A stretch of DNA of 64,000 nt from Acidobacteriaceae bacterium (GTDB taxonomy: Bacteria > Acidobacteriota > Terriglobia > Terriglobales > Acidobacteriaceae), in contig PLDC01000014.1 of the NCBI GenBank assembly GCA_003134995.1, positions 62,001 to 126,000 on the forward strand, read 5' to 3'. The notes beneath the pieces were generated by a model. It saw nothing but the letters and a program-made list of their open reading frames with translations. It did no database searches and had not been told where the DNA came from. Shown piece after piece: positions 25,403 to 35,427 of the stretch (its first letter is position 1; every line of letters starts with the position of its first letter). The translations under genes were made by a program, and so were the position numbers.

Positions 25403-27178
25403 ATGAGTCTGTTCAAACGACATCGTGGGTTTGCACTCGCGGGCGGCATTACGCTCGCGTTCGCCGTGGTGTCGCTGACGGTGCCGCGCGGCCCGGCCCT
25501 GACTACAATTTTTGATTTCGGATATCTGCTGCTAACGCTCTCGACGGGCGGCGTTATGCTGGCGAATGCATGGTCTTCGCACGGTGCGAACCGGCGCTTT
25601 TGGGCGCTCATGGGATCGGGATGCATTCTCTGGGCCTGCAATCAAGCAGCTTGGGTCTATTGCGAGGTTTTGCGCCACATAAACTTTCCCGACCCTTCGA
25701 TCATGGATGTGTTTCTTTTTCTCCACCTGGTTCCTATGATCGCGGCGGTCGGATTGCGCCCGCATCGCCATCAAGGCGGGCAGAAGTTCCACGTCGGCGC
25801 GCTAGATTTTCTCCTGCTAGTGGTCTGGTGGGTATTCCTGTACGCATTCGTCGTGTTCCCGTCGCAGTACATCTCGTTAAATGTGGCGGAGTACGACCGC
25901 AACTTCGGCCCACTCTACCTGGTCGAGAGCGGCGTCCTGGTCGTGGCACTGGGAATCGCCTCTCATGGCGCATCCACCGCGTGGAAGAAGGTCTACCTGA
26001 ATCTGATGGCGGCGAGCGCGCTCTATGCGCTGGAGTCGCAGGCCGTGAACCTGGGTCTCGCCAACGGATCGTACTACACCGGAAGTCTCTATGACATTCC
26101 GCTGATGGCCGCAGCGACTTGGATGTTAGCGACTGCGCTCAACGCGCGCGCATCGCAGCCCGAATCCGCGCCTACCGAAGGCAAGAATGAAAGTAGAGAT
26201 CGAGATACGGACACATGGGGTGCCATGGCATTGCGCCTTGCCATGCTGGCGATCCTTTCGCTGCCGGTGCTCGGCCTCTGGGCCTTCCGCTGGGACCACT
26301 CTCCCGCTCTGGCCCGGACATTCCGCCTCTTCACCACACTCGCGGCAATGCTCGTGCTGGGCGTGTTCGTGTTCATGCGCCAGTATCTTCAGGATCAAGC
26401 GCTGATCCACTTGCTCGAGGATTCGCGGCGCAGCTTCGAGAATGAGCAACGCTTGCAGAGTCACCTGGTGCAGCGAGAAAAACTGGCTTCACTCGGCCAG
26501 CTCGTTGCCGGCGCAGCACATGAGATCGACCATCCTCTCACCGCCGTCATGGAGTATTCCGAAAAGCTGTGGTCGAAGGAGCGCTTGACCGGCAATCAGG
26601 ATGCACTGGTGCGCAAGATTGTGAACCAGTCTCAGCGCACGCGCGAGCTGGTTGCGAACCTGCTGAGCTTTGCGCAGCAAGGCTCGGGCGAAAAGACGAT
26701 GGTCGATCTATCCATGCTTCTGCAGCGCAGCGTGCAAATGCGCGGGCTGCAGCATCACGATCAGAAAATCCGAATCGAGATTTCGATCAAACCGCACTTG
26801 CCCACGGTTTTGGGCAACGGCCACCAGTTGTTCCAGGCCTTCGCCCAGATCGTCGAAAATGCGTTGGACGCACTCGAAGAAGCTGGCGGAGGTCTGCTTC
26901 AGGTGAGCGCGCGCAATGAGAACGAAGAAATTATCGTGCAGTTTTCCGACAGCGGGCCCGGCATAAAAGAACCGCATCGCGTCTTCGATCCGTTCTACAC
27001 GACCAAGCCGATCGGCAAGGGTACTGGCCTCGGTCTGAGCGCCGTCTACGGCGTCGTGCAAGATCATCAGGGACAGATCACGTGCCAGAACAAACCTGAA
27101 GGCGGCGCGGTTTTCGTGCTTCACCTGCCCGTGGCGAGTCCAGCCGCATCCCAGGCGCTGGCGGCGGCCCAGTCGTAA
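25403..27178 (+). CDS. membrane-bound sensor histidine kinase
   Basis: 591 aa. About eight N-terminal membrane helices (residues 8-320) form the sensor. A short coiled coil leads to the HisKA domain with phospho-acceptor His373 in GAAHEIDHPLTAV, where the family usually has HEINNPL. The HATPase domain follows: N-box VENALDA, SDSGPGI, DPFYTTK, GTGLGLS. No response regulator gene is adjacent, so the partner is encoded elsewhere. The signal is unknown. Confidence 0.93.
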   Translation: MSLFKRHRGFALAGGITLAFAVVSLTVPRGPALTTIFDFGYLLLTLSTGGVMLANAWSSHGANRRFWALMGSGCILWACNQAAWVYCEVLRHINFPDPSIMDVFLFLHLVPMIAAVGLRPHRHQGGQKFHVGALDFLLLVVWWVFLYAFVVFPSQYISLNVAEYDRNFGPLYLVESGVLVVALGIASHGASTAWKKVYLNLMAASALYALESQAVNLGLANGSYYTGSLYDIPLMAAATWMLATALNARASQPESAPTEGKNESRDRDTDTWGAMALRLAMLAILSLPVLGLWAFRWDHSPALARTFRLFTTLAAMLVLGVFVFMRQYLQDQALIHLLEDSRRSFENEQRLQSHLVQREKLASLGQLVAGAAHEIDHPLTAVMEYSEKLWSKERLTGNQDALVRKIVNQSQRTRELVANLLSFAQQGSGEKTMVDLSMLLQRSVQMRGLQHHDQKIRIEISIKPHLPTVLGNGHQLFQAFAQIVENALDALEEAGGGLLQVSARNENEEIIVQFSDSGPGIKEPHRVFDPFYTTKPIGKGTGLGLSAVYGVVQDHQGQITCQNKPEGGAVFVLHLPVASPAASQALAAAQS

Positions 27179-27236
27179 AAGCACCAACTCTATTGCCAGC
27201 CCGTTCCGCGGCTCCGGTCCTGTAACATTAATTCCA

Positions 27237-29750
27237 ATGTCTCAACCGCTCCTCCACAACTCCGCGCGCGTGCTCGAGTTCCACGCTCTCCGCGACCTTC
27301 TCCGCGGATACGCATCCTCGCCGCTAGGCCAGTCGCGGATCTCAGCGCTTGCTCCTTCCACCGAATCCTCCTGGATCGCCGAGCAGCAAGAGATGACCGC
27401 GGAGGTTCGAGAATTTCGCCGCGCAGGTGGCCACTTCGATTTTTCTGGCTTGCTCGATGTCACAACGCTCGTAACAAAATCCCGGATCGCAGGCGCAGTA
27501 CTCGAAACCACCGAGATTCGCGATGTCCTGCTGATCGTAGACCGCGCCGCCGAGTGGCGCGAGATCGCGTTCCATCCGCCGGCGAACATGAAGAGCGGCT
27601 GGCAACGAACGCTCACTCTTTCCGAGGGCGTGCCCGACTTCTCCGAGTTCCTTCGGCATTTTCGAAATAAGATCGAGCCCGATGGAACCCTGGATGACCG
27701 CGCATCTCCCGAACTGGCGCGCATTCGCCGCGACATTGAAAGGCAGCGTCGCGTAATTCAGGAATCCCTGCGCGGATACTTGCGCCGTCTGGCCGAGGGT
27801 GGCGCGGTACAGGATGAACTGATCACCATCCGCGGTGAGCGTTTCGTCATCCCGGTAAAGATTGAGCAGAAACGCCGCGTGCAAGGCGTTGTTCACGGAG
27901 CGAGTTCGAGCGGCCAAACCGTCTTCGTCGAGCCGCTCGAAACCATCGACCAGAACAATGAACTCGTGCGCCTGCTCGATGAAGAACTGGCCGAGATACA
28001 TCGCATCCTTCTCGAGATGACGCGCCGCATCGGCGAGCAGGCGGCAGCGATCCTCGCCTCAGTCGACGTGCTGAGCGAGTTGGAACTGCAATTCGCCAAA
28101 GCCCGCTTCGCCGAAGACTACAACTGCGTGGCCGTACAAATCACCGGGGACAAACAAGAACCATTTGGGGACGGCCGCAAACCTGCTCTGGACGCCGAAG
28201 CCCCGAGCGAAGCCGAGGGGAAAGCGAGCCTGATTCTGCAAAACGCCCGCCACCCACTTCTCGAACGAAATCTAAAGCAAAAAAATCTCGCAATAATCCC
28301 AATCACAGTGGAGCTAGAAGGTGCCCGCCGTCAGCTAGTGATCACCGGCCCTAACACCGGCGGCAAAACGGTGACGCTCAAAACCGTCGGGCTGCTGGCG
28401 CTGATGGCTCAGTCAGGAATCCCGGTTCCGGCCGACCGCGCCGAGATGCCAGTGTTCGATGCCGTTCTCGCCGATATCGGCGACTATCAATCCATCGAAC
28501 AGAATCTCTCAACTTTTTCGGCGCACGTTACGAACATTGATTTCATTTCTCGAGCCGCGACCGCCGACTCGCTCGTCCTGCTCGATGAACTGGGTTCGGC
28601 GACCGATCCCGAAGAAGGTGCTGCATTGGCGGTCGCGATTGCCGGATACTTTAGCCGCATCAGCTGCATGACGGTGATCTCCACTCATCACACTTCTTTG
28701 AAGGTCTACGGCGCGAATACTCCGGGTGTGATCAACGCGTCGGTAGGCTTTAACGAAATCACATTGCAGCCCACGTATGAATTGAAGATGGGAGTTCCAG
28801 GCGCATCGGCGGGAATCAATATCGCGCAGCGGCTGGGATTGAATCCCGCGATCATCGATGCGGCCCGCTCGCGCCTGGGCACGCAAGCCCGCGACGTAGG
28901 CGAATTTCTCGACAAACTTCACGCCGGCCTGCGCGAGATGGAAAGCGAGCGCCTCCATCTGAAAACACGAGAGCAAGAAATAGAGCAAGAGAAAACCCGC
29001 CTCGCCTCGGAAGGCAAAAAAGAACAGCAGGCAAAAATCCGTGAGATGGAGAAAAAACTCGAGAGCGTGCTGCGCGATTTTGAATACCACGCCCGCGAGG
29101 CGGTGAATGCCGTCCAGGAAAAAGCAGCCGCACAGAAAGTTTCAAAAGAAGCCGAAAGAAAGATCGCAAAATTGCGCCGCGAATTCCGAGAGCAGTTCGA
29201 TTCCACCGTAGTGGCTCACGCCAGCGGAGCCGATGAAGGCGACCCCCACGCTCAGCCGCAGGTAGTAAAGCACGTGGCCGTAGGCGACTCAGTCAAGCTG
29301 AAATCAACCGGACGCGCTGCAACCATCCTGCGCAACCTGGACGACTCTCACTTCGAAGTATCCATGGGCGCGATGAAGATGAAGATCGCGCGCGACGATA
29401 TTGCCGAAGTGTTCGCCAGCGCGAGGTCGGCAGATTCTCCTTTAAAAGCGGCCCGAGCGCGCGGAATCTCCGTGTCGCTGAATAACGAGAACGAAGGCCA
29501 AAACGCGCCATCAGAAATCAACGTGATCGGCTACAACGTAGACGACGCGACGCGCGCCGTAGAAAAGTTTGTCGATCACGCATTCTTGGCCGGCCTGCCA
29601 CGCGTCCGCGTGGTCCACGGCAGCGGCATGGGCATCCTCCGCAAAGCTTTGCGGCAAGCGTTGCAGCAGCATCCACACGTCGAGTCAGTAGCCGAACCTC
29701 CGCAGAATGAAGGCGGCGGCGGCGCTACGGTGGTGGAGTTACGGGTTTAG
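27237..29750 (+). CDS. mutS2: MutS2 (Smr-domain endonuclease/ribosome-rescue ATPase)
   Basis: 837 aa. MutS-type clamp/lever region, ATPase with Walker A GPNTGGKTVTLKT (about 371) and LLDELGSATDPEEGAALA Walker B, a long charged coiled coil (about 560-650), a KOW-like part and a C-terminal Smr domain with VHGSGMGILR. MutS2 acts on branched DNA and, in Bacillus, on collided ribosomes. A 16-residue stretch (about 315-330, KPALDAEAPSEAEGKAS) before the ATPase looks like a repeat-encoded insertion. It lies 58 bases after the kinase gene. Confidence 0.96.
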   Translation: MSQPLLHNSARVLEFHALRDLLRGYASSPLGQSRISALAPSTESSWIAEQQEMTAEVREFRRAGGHFDFSGLLDVTTLVTKSRIAGAVLETTEIRDVLLIVDRAAEWREIAFHPPANMKSGWQRTLTLSEGVPDFSEFLRHFRNKIEPDGTLDDRASPELARIRRDIERQRRVIQESLRGYLRRLAEGGAVQDELITIRGERFVIPVKIEQKRRVQGVVHGASSSGQTVFVEPLETIDQNNELVRLLDEELAEIHRILLEMTRRIGEQAAAILASVDVLSELELQFAKARFAEDYNCVAVQITGDKQEPFGDGRKPALDAEAPSEAEGKASLILQNARHPLLERNLKQKNLAIIPITVELEGARRQLVITGPNTGGKTVTLKTVGLLALMAQSGIPVPADRAEMPVFDAVLADIGDYQSIEQNLSTFSAHVTNIDFISRAATADSLVLLDELGSATDPEEGAALAVAIAGYFSRISCMTVISTHHTSLKVYGANTPGVINASVGFNEITLQPTYELKMGVPGASAGINIAQRLGLNPAIIDAARSRLGTQARDVGEFLDKLHAGLREMESERLHLKTREQEIEQEKTRLASEGKKEQQAKIREMEKKLESVLRDFEYHAREAVNAVQEKAAAQKVSKEAERKIAKLRREFREQFDSTVVAHASGADEGDPHAQPQVVKHVAVGDSVKLKSTGRAATILRNLDDSHFEVSMGAMKMKIARDDIAEVFASARSADSPLKAARARGISVSLNNENEGQNAPSEINVIGYNVDDATRAVEKFVDHAFLAGLPRVRVVHGSGMGILRKALRQALQQHPHVESVAEPPQNEGGGGATVVELRV
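28180..28227 (+). repeat. in-frame repeat-like insertion in mutS2
   Basis: The word ctggacgccgaagccccgag with cgaagccgagggg resembles the intergenic/dnaG word cctgccctgagcggggcgaaggg and has no counterpart in typical MutS2 proteins as I know them. Length keeps the frame. Confidence 0.5.
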
Positions 29751-30053
29751 CTTTGTCTCAGTACTCCGACATTTTCCCATCCCTCCTCAACCCCTACCCC
29801 TAGTTTTTCCAGAATTGAGGTAGGGTGCTTCGACTGCGGAGGGCCGTCCTCCCGACGGTCCTCCTTCGCTCCAGCATGAAAAAGGCTTGGAAGTTTTGTA
29901 ACGATCCGCGTTTCCTCTGCACTATTCCATGGAATCAACAAGTTCGCGTTCGGGCGAGCCAGGGGAAGCACGCGGGTAGAAGCCCGCGCGTCCATCCTTA
30001 GTTCACATCGGTACGTATCTGTTCGCTAGTCGAAAAATTGAGAGGAGTCGAAT
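29751..30053. other. 303-base intergenic region with two hairpins
   Basis: It contains a hairpin GGAGGGCCGTC-CTCCC-GACGGTCCTCC (29838-29864, 11 pairs with one G-T) that may end the mutS2 transcript, and a second GCGGG-TAGAA-GCCCGC-type hairpin at about 29967-29992 of the window's mosaic repeat class. No ORF with an SD is visible. The promoter of the next gene should lie in the last 60 bases. Confidence 0.6.
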
Positions 30054-30971
30054 ATGCGTTCACTTAAGGTTGCGATCGTAGTGATTTGCCTGGTAGTTCC
30101 AATGGTTGCCGGGTCTCCACATACCAACTCGTTTACCTTTTCCATCATCTCGTTGCCGATTTATCCGCACGGCATTAACCCGACCCGCGGCATCGTGGGC
30201 GATTTCTGTTGTGTCACCGATAGTTTCGGCGACACCAACGACTTTATCGGTTTTATCCAGGGACAGGGTCCGTTCAATTTTCTGCTGCTACAGCCTTCCG
30301 GGGCGGCGACCAGCTACGCCACGGGAATCAATGCTTCGGGCGATGTAGTCGGCGGATTTTGTACGGCGTCCGATCCGTGTGCGGAACTGGTAGGCGAACA
30401 CGGATATGAGTTCCAAGGCGTCGAATTTGGCGGACCCATCTTTAACCAGATCGACTACCCGGGTGCCTCCTCGACGACCGCCAACGGGATCAATAACGCC
30501 GGCGTAATTGTAGGCACCTACTGCCTCAGCGAAACGGCATGTCCATGGGACGTGGGCGACCATGGATTCATGGACAGCGGCGGTACATTCACGGCGATCA
30601 ATTATCCGGGTGCAACCACCACCAGCGCGTTGGCCATTAATACATTCGGCGTGGTCGTGGGTGCCTACAACTCCGGATCGCAGTTGCATGCCTACATACT
30701 GAGCGCCGGAGTCTACACCACGATTGACCCGCCGGGAGCCGTCTCTGCCGAAGCCGAGGGCATTAACAGCTCGGGCGAAGTGGTCGGCACCTACCTCGAC
30801 GGATCGAACAAAACGCACGGTTTCACTTACGTGAGTGGCGTCTTCACCAACGTCGATGTGCCAGGAGCCCTCATCACGACGACCACTGGCATTGACGATC
30901 AGGGTGAGATTGTCGGCTCGTACCAAGTGGCCAGCGGGGCGTACATCGGGTACGGCGGAAAGCCGCAGTAG
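30054..30971 (+). CDS. secreted HAF-repeat propeller-like protein
   Basis: 305 aa. Signal peptide (VAIVVICLVVPMVAG), then about six repeats of roughly 40-48 residues of the form GIN(N/S)xGxVVGxY...GF...F..IDYPGA, known as HAF-type repeats and predicted to form a beta-propeller or beta-solenoid outside the cell. AGAGGAGTCG precedes the ATG. No catalytic residues can be assigned. The family is strongly expanded in Acidobacteriota. Confidence 0.87.
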   Translation: MRSLKVAIVVICLVVPMVAGSPHTNSFTFSIISLPIYPHGINPTRGIVGDFCCVTDSFGDTNDFIGFIQGQGPFNFLLLQPSGAATSYATGINASGDVVGGFCTASDPCAELVGEHGYEFQGVEFGGPIFNQIDYPGASSTTANGINNAGVIVGTYCLSETACPWDVGDHGFMDSGGTFTAINYPGATTTSALAINTFGVVVGAYNSGSQLHAYILSAGVYTTIDPPGAVSAEAEGINSSGEVVGTYLDGSNKTHGFTYVSGVFTNVDVPGALITTTTGIDDQGEIVGSYQVASGAYIGYGGKPQ

Positions 30972-31184
30972 GAATGATTTGAGCTGGGAGGGATCGTCTT
31001 TTAGCCGTCTTCTTAGACGATCTCTCCTCCAAATCTGGTTGACAAGACTGCTGGTTCCAGTTTTTCCTAGGGGTTCAACGGATAACCGCGAAATTCCACA
31101 GCTTCTCCACAGCAAAAGGGCTCGGGCACAGTTCCATCGTCGGTCTATCTGCCACAATCCATACGGAGCAGTGTGTTTCCCCTC

Positions 31185-33167
31185 ATGATTGAGTCGGGCG
31201 AGTTTAAAGAGACGGTAAAGCAGCAGGCGGATATCGTCCGCGTCATCGGCGACTACATCAAGCTGAAAAAGGCTGGGGCGCAGAACTATTCGGGGCTTTG
31301 TCCCTTTCATGGCGAGAAGACTCCGTCGTTTTCGGTGCACGCCACGCGGCAGTTCTATCACTGCTTCGGCTGCGGCGTCTCTGGAGACGTCTTCAGCTTC
31401 GTCCAGAAGATCGAGAACATCACCTTCCCTGAGAGTGTCCGGCTGGTGGCGCAAAAGCTGGGCATCCCGCTTCCCAAGGCCACGTATTCAAGTCCAGCGG
31501 AAGCTCGTGACGCCAAGCTGCGCGCGCAGTTGCTCGACGCCCAGGAACGCGCCGCCGTTTTTTTCCAGGATTGCCTGAAGCGTCCCGAAGGAGCGCGAGC
31601 GCGCGAGTATCTAACCGGCCGCGGTTTGGATGCAGAGACCATTGCCCACTTCCGCATCGGCTTCGCCCCAGATTCCGGTTTCCAACTGCGCGACCGCTTA
31701 GCCGGGGAATTCAGCGAAGAGGTTTTGCGCGAGAGCGGACTGTTCTCGTGGAAGCAGGAAGAAAGCCGTCAGCCATCAGCCATCAGCCGTCAGCCAAACC
31801 AGAGCGATGCCGCCGAAAGCGAGAGCAGCCCGCCAACGACCAACGACCGTTTTGAGCCTGCCCTGAGCGGGGCGAAGGGACCAACGACGGTTTACTCCAA
31901 ATTCCGCAACCGCGTAATGTTCCCCATCACCAACGACGCCGGAAAAATCATCGCCTTCACCGGACGAACCCTCGCCACCGACGAGAAGTCCGGTCCAAAG
32001 TATTTGAATTCTCCAGAGACGGGCATCTATTCCAAGGGTCGCGTTCTCTTCAACCTCGACAAAGCGAAAGAAGCCATTCGCAAACTCGATTACGCCATCC
32101 TCGTCGAAGGCCAGATGGATTGCATTTCCGTCTACGCCGCCGGGTTGCACAACGTGATCGCCAGCTCAGGCACGGCATTCACCGAGGTGCAGGCGAAGCT
32201 GCTCGGACGCTTCAGCAAGAACGTAGTCGTCAACTTCGATCCGGACACTGCTGGTGCCAAGGCCACGGAACGCACGCTCGGCCTGCTGGTCGAAGAAGAG
32301 TTTCAGATTAAAGTGTTAACGCTCGAGCAGGGTTTCGATCCCGATCTCTTCATTCGCCGCAAAGGCAAAGACGCCTATGGCGAGGCCCTGCGAGGCTCGC
32401 AGAAATACTTCGACTACCTGATCGATCGAGCTCGCAGTAACTTTCCGGTGCGCAGCCCCGAAGGCAAACAGAAAGCCGTGCTCTATCTCTTGCCGCACAT
32501 TCAGCGCATCCCCAGCCGCATTGTTCGTGACGAGCTAGCCCAGGAAATCGCGCAGAAGTTGGGAATTGATTCGGCTGTATTGCGGCAAGAGCTGCGGCAC
32601 GTCGCGGCAAACCGTTCGGCCGCAACGCTAAAATCCGCACCGGAAGCGCAAGCCACCGACGCCGAGCGAATCCTGATCCGCGCTCTGGCCTCGGCACGGC
32701 AGATGAATCCTGACGCTGAGCATCTCTCCGCCCGCGATGGCGCTGAAGAAGAATTTGACCCAGCGCGTCAAGCCCAGTACGCGTTCCAGAGCGAAGGCCT
32801 GCATCGCGGTCTGGCCACCGAATCCCTCGTCGAAGCCCTGCTCAACGCCGCCGCCGAAATTGCCGATGTAATGGAAGTGCCTTGCTCCCAGACCGAGCGC
32901 CGCATGCTGGCTTCCATCCTGCTGAAAGAGGAGGAAGAACTCAGTCCCGAGCGCTTAGAGGGCGCCGTTCGCGCTCTCCGCCGCATTCACCTGCGGCGCC
33001 GCCTCGAGCAGGTGCAGCGCGAACTAACCAAGCCCGGACTGAGTGACGATAAGGTATTGAGGAACGAACTGCTTCTGGAAAAGGACCGCCTAAGCCGCGC
33101 CTTGCGGGATCCCAGCCTCGCCGAAGACGGCTTGCGGCCCGGTCCCGGAAACCAGAAAACAGCGTGA
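31185..33167 (+). CDS. dnaG: DNA primase
   Basis: 660 aa. CHC2 zinc finger (CPFHGEKTPSFSV and YHCFGCGVSGDVFSF), RNA-polymerase core, TOPRIM (ILVEGQMDCISVYAAG; FDPDTAG) and C-terminal helicase-binding domain. It synthesises Okazaki primers at the fork. Residues about 191-235 are repeat-encoded and inserted before VYSKFRNRVMFPI, a surface loop region. rpoD follows after 220 bases, a classical macromolecular-synthesis pair. A GTG 12 bases upstream with GGAG before it is an alternative start. Confidence 0.96.
   Translation: MIESGEFKETVKQQADIVRVIGDYIKLKKAGAQNYSGLCPFHGEKTPSFSVHATRQFYHCFGCGVSGDVFSFVQKIENITFPESVRLVAQKLGIPLPKATYSSPAEARDAKLRAQLLDAQERAAVFFQDCLKRPEGARAREYLTGRGLDAETIAHFRIGFAPDSGFQLRDRLAGEFSEEVLRESGLFSWKQEESRQPSAISRQPNQSDAAESESSPPTTNDRFEPALSGAKGPTTVYSKFRNRVMFPITNDAGKIIAFTGRTLATDEKSGPKYLNSPETGIYSKGRVLFNLDKAKEAIRKLDYAILVEGQMDCISVYAAGLHNVIASSGTAFTEVQAKLLGRFSKNVVVNFDPDTAGAKATERTLGLLVEEEFQIKVLTLEQGFDPDLFIRRKGKDAYGEALRGSQKYFDYLIDRARSNFPVRSPEGKQKAVLYLLPHIQRIPSRIVRDELAQEIAQKLGIDSAVLRQELRHVAANRSAATLKSAPEAQATDAERILIRALASARQMNPDAEHLSARDGAEEEFDPARQAQYAFQSEGLHRGLATESLVEALLNAAAEIADVMEVPCSQTERRMLASILLKEEEELSPERLEGAVRALRRIHLRRRLEQVQRELTKPGLSDDKVLRNELLLEKDRLSRALRDPSLAEDGLRPGPGNQKTA
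31759..31890 (+). repeat. in-frame mosaic repeat inserted in dnaG
   Basis: gccgtcagccatcagccatc is followed by ccaacgaccaacgaccg and a cctgagcggggcgaaggg word, then ccaacgacgg. Each word also occurs between genes in this window (for example 11971-12124 and 7728-7752). 132 bases, a multiple of three, read as Ser/Pro/Gln-rich peptide. Confidence 0.85.
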
Positions 33168-33225
33168 AACAAAATGGACCTTAAAATCATCTAAGTATTT
33201 AGGGCAGTTACAGATAGCGGCGGGC

Positions 33226-33330
33226 GGTGGGAAATTCAAGGGGCAACTGATAGACGGAGCAGCACTTATATGTTAAAGTCTATAAGTTTGTGCTAGGCGC
33301 ACAACTCCGCGCTACCCCAAGTTTCCCACC
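33226..33330 (+). ncRNA. candidate structured RNA upstream of rpoD
   Basis: GGTGGGAAA (33226-33234) pairs with TTTCCCACC (33322-33330), closing a 105-base element. Inside, AGCACTTATA pairs with TATAAG...GTGCT and CGGAG faces CTCCG, giving a long branched helix. It ends 57 bases before the rpoD start. It could be a regulatory leader or an independent small RNA. The strand and biological role are inferred from location only. Confidence 0.45.
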
Positions 33331-33387
33331 TTTCAAACTGCATCACACGCTCCGCGCGAGCGAATTGACGAATTTGAGGAACACCTT

Positions 33388-35079
33388 TTGGCTCTCGAAG
33401 ACAAGTACGACGACATAAAAAAGCTGGTCGATGCCGGCAAGGAAAAAGGGTATTTAACCTACGACCAGGTAAACGAACTCATCCCTCAGGATGTGGTGAG
33501 CCCCGACGACCTCGACGACCTGCTTACAACGATCGGGACGCAGGGCATTGATGTGCTCGAAGGCCCCAAGCTGCCTTCCGCCGCGCTCGATAAAAAGTTT
33601 GAAGAAGGCGAAGAGAGTGACGACGTTGAGCTCGACCTCACTCCCGGCGCGCTCGAAAAAACCAACGACCCCGTTCGCATGTATTTGCGCGAGATGGGAA
33701 CCGTGCCCCTCCTCACGCGCGAAGGCGAAGTGGAAATCGCTAAGAGGATCGAGCGTGGCCAGATTCGCGTGCTCAAAGCGCTCTCCCGCTCTCCGATCGT
33801 CATCCACGAATTGCTGGCGATGGGCGAAGACCTTAAGAAAGGTGTGCGCTCCATCAAGGAAGTCGTCACCTTCGACGAAGAGGAGATTACGCAGGAAATC
33901 CTTGACGCCCGTCTGAACGAATTCACCGGCAAGATCGACAACATGGCGAAGCTGTACAAGAAGGTCGCCGTGGTGCAGGAAAAATACGCGGCCGTGTCGC
34001 TGAAGAAGCGTCCCAAGGACCATCGCCGCGCCCGCAAAAACTTCGCGCGCGCCATCGTGAAGGTCTCCATCGCGGTGCGCAAGCTGGGATTCACCAATGC
34101 CGAGCGCAAGCGCCTCATCGACCGCGTCAACAAGACGGTCGACAGCATGCGTTCGCTCGACCGCCAGGCTGGCAACCTCGAGCGCAAGGCCGACGCCACG
34201 CGCAGCGAAGATCAGAAGAAAGAATACCGCCGGCAGGCGCGCGCCGTCCGCGGCGAAATCGAAAAGCTCGAAGTCGAAGCCGGACTCCTTTTCCAGGAGA
34301 TCAAGCGCACGCAGCGCGAAATCATCCAGGGAGACATGGATGCGGAGCAGGCCAAGCGCGAACTGATTGAGGCCAACCTGCGCCTTGTGGTTTCGATCGC
34401 GAAAAAGTACACCAACCGCGGCCTGCAGTTCCTCGATTTAATTCAGGAAGGCAACATCGGCCTAATGAAAGCCGTCGACAAGTTCGAATACCGCCGCGGC
34501 TACAAATTTTCCACATATGCCACGTGGTGGATTCGGCAGGCGATTACTCGTGCAATTGCTGATCAAGCGCGTACGATTCGCATCCCGGTCCACATGATCG
34601 AGACCATCAACAAGCTGATCCGCACCTCGCGGCAGCTGGTGCAGGAACTGGGACGCGAACCCACCAGCGAAGAAATCGCCAAGCGCATGGACATTCCCGT
34701 AGCGAAAGTGCGCAAGGTATTAAAGATCGCACAGGAGCCGATCTCGCTCGAAACTCCAATCGGCGAAGAAGAAGATTCGCATCTAGGCGACTTCATCGAA
34801 GATCGCGCCGTAGTCTCTCCGGCCGAAGCCGTGATCAACGTCAACCTCAAGGACCAGACCGGCCAGGTCCTGCGCACGCTAACCCCGCGCGAAGAAAAAG
34901 TAATCAAGATGCGCTTCGGCCTCGAAGATGGCAGCGAGCACACGCTCGAAGAGGTCGGCCAGTCGTTCGCCGTAACCCGCGAACGCATCCGCCAGATCGA
35001 AGCCAAGGCACTGCGCAAGCTGCGGCACCCATCGAGGTCGCGCAAGCTGCGGGCGTTTATGGATGGAGTTCGGGACTAG
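33388..35079 (+). CDS. rpoD: RNA polymerase primary sigma factor (sigma-70)
   Basis: 563 aa. Region 1.1 (acidic N-terminus), 1.2 ([10 protein letters not shown]), a long non-conserved region, region 2 ([30 protein letters not shown]), 3 and 4 ([32 protein letters not shown]). It directs housekeeping transcription. The start codon is TTG: GAGGA lies 7 bases upstream, and the reading [15 protein letters not shown] matches the family N-terminus, with no nearby in-frame ATG. Confidence 0.97.
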   Translation: MALEDKYDDIKKLVDAGKEKGYLTYDQVNELIPQDVVSPDDLDDLLTTIGTQGIDVLEGPKLPSAALDKKFEEGEESDDVELDLTPGALEKTNDPVRMYLREMGTVPLLTREGEVEIAKRIERGQIRVLKALSRSPIVIHELLAMGEDLKKGVRSIKEVVTFDEEEITQEILDARLNEFTGKIDNMAKLYKKVAVVQEKYAAVSLKKRPKDHRRARKNFARAIVKVSIAVRKLGFTNAERKRLIDRVNKTVDSMRSLDRQAGNLERKADATRSEDQKKEYRRQARAVRGEIEKLEVEAGLLFQEIKRTQREIIQGDMDAEQAKRELIEANLRLVVSIAKKYTNRGLQFLDLIQEGNIGLMKAVDKFEYRRGYKFSTYATWWIRQAITRAIADQARTIRIPVHMIETINKLIRTSRQLVQELGREPTSEEIAKRMDIPVAKVRKVLKIAQEPISLETPIGEEEDSHLGDFIEDRAVVSPAEAVINVNLKDQTGQVLRTLTPREEKVIKMRFGLEDGSEHTLEEVGQSFAVTRERIRQIEAKALRKLRHPSRSRKLRAFMDGVRD

Positions 35080-35188
35080 CGGCCTGGCCCGGCCCTCACC
35101 AAAACTATAAACCTCTGTGGAAAAGCAGTGCCAAAATAAGGCGAACGGAAAGCGTATGATGAATCCTCCGCAAAGGGAGGACAGAAAA

Positions 35189-35401
35189 ATGGCCGACCGC
35201 AAACAATTCCTTCGCGATGTCGAAGTTGATCCAGAACTCACAAAAGTGTTGGAAGATTCCAAGGCGAAAGCGGTAACTGAGGACGAGCTGCGGCAGCAAC
35301 GAATCAGCTTCGCATTCGGCAATGCGCCATTTGGCTCGGAAGGCCGCATCACGAAAGATAGCGTCAGAATAGCGTCAGAGAATATCAAGCTGCTGCCGTA
35401 A
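35189..35401 (+). CDS. small hypothetical protein preceding fic
   Basis: 70 aa, starting [20 protein letters not shown] behind a strong GGGAGGA SD. Charged helical N-terminal half, then [20 protein letters not shown]. An 11-bp tandem duplication (atagcgtcaga twice, 35359-35380) lies near the 3' end. The Fic gene starts 27 bases after its stop, so it may be an accessory or inhibitory partner. The canonical (S/T)xxxE(G/N) inhibitory motif is not evident. Confidence 0.7.
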   Translation: MADRKQFLRDVEVDPELTKVLEDSKAKAVTEDELRQQRISFAFGNAPFGSEGRITKDSVRIASENIKLLP

Positions 35402-35427
35402 CGCCGCAGCTTTTTACACCTCTTCCG

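Noticed and set aside
29747-29995. 82-codon minus-strand frame after mutS2
   Set aside because: It consists of repeat and hairpin sequence without an SD or domain.
35189-35401. VbhA-type antitoxin for Fic
   Set aside because: The (S/T)xxxE(G/N) motif is not in register in the [10 protein letters not shown] region, so I kept it as an unknown partner.
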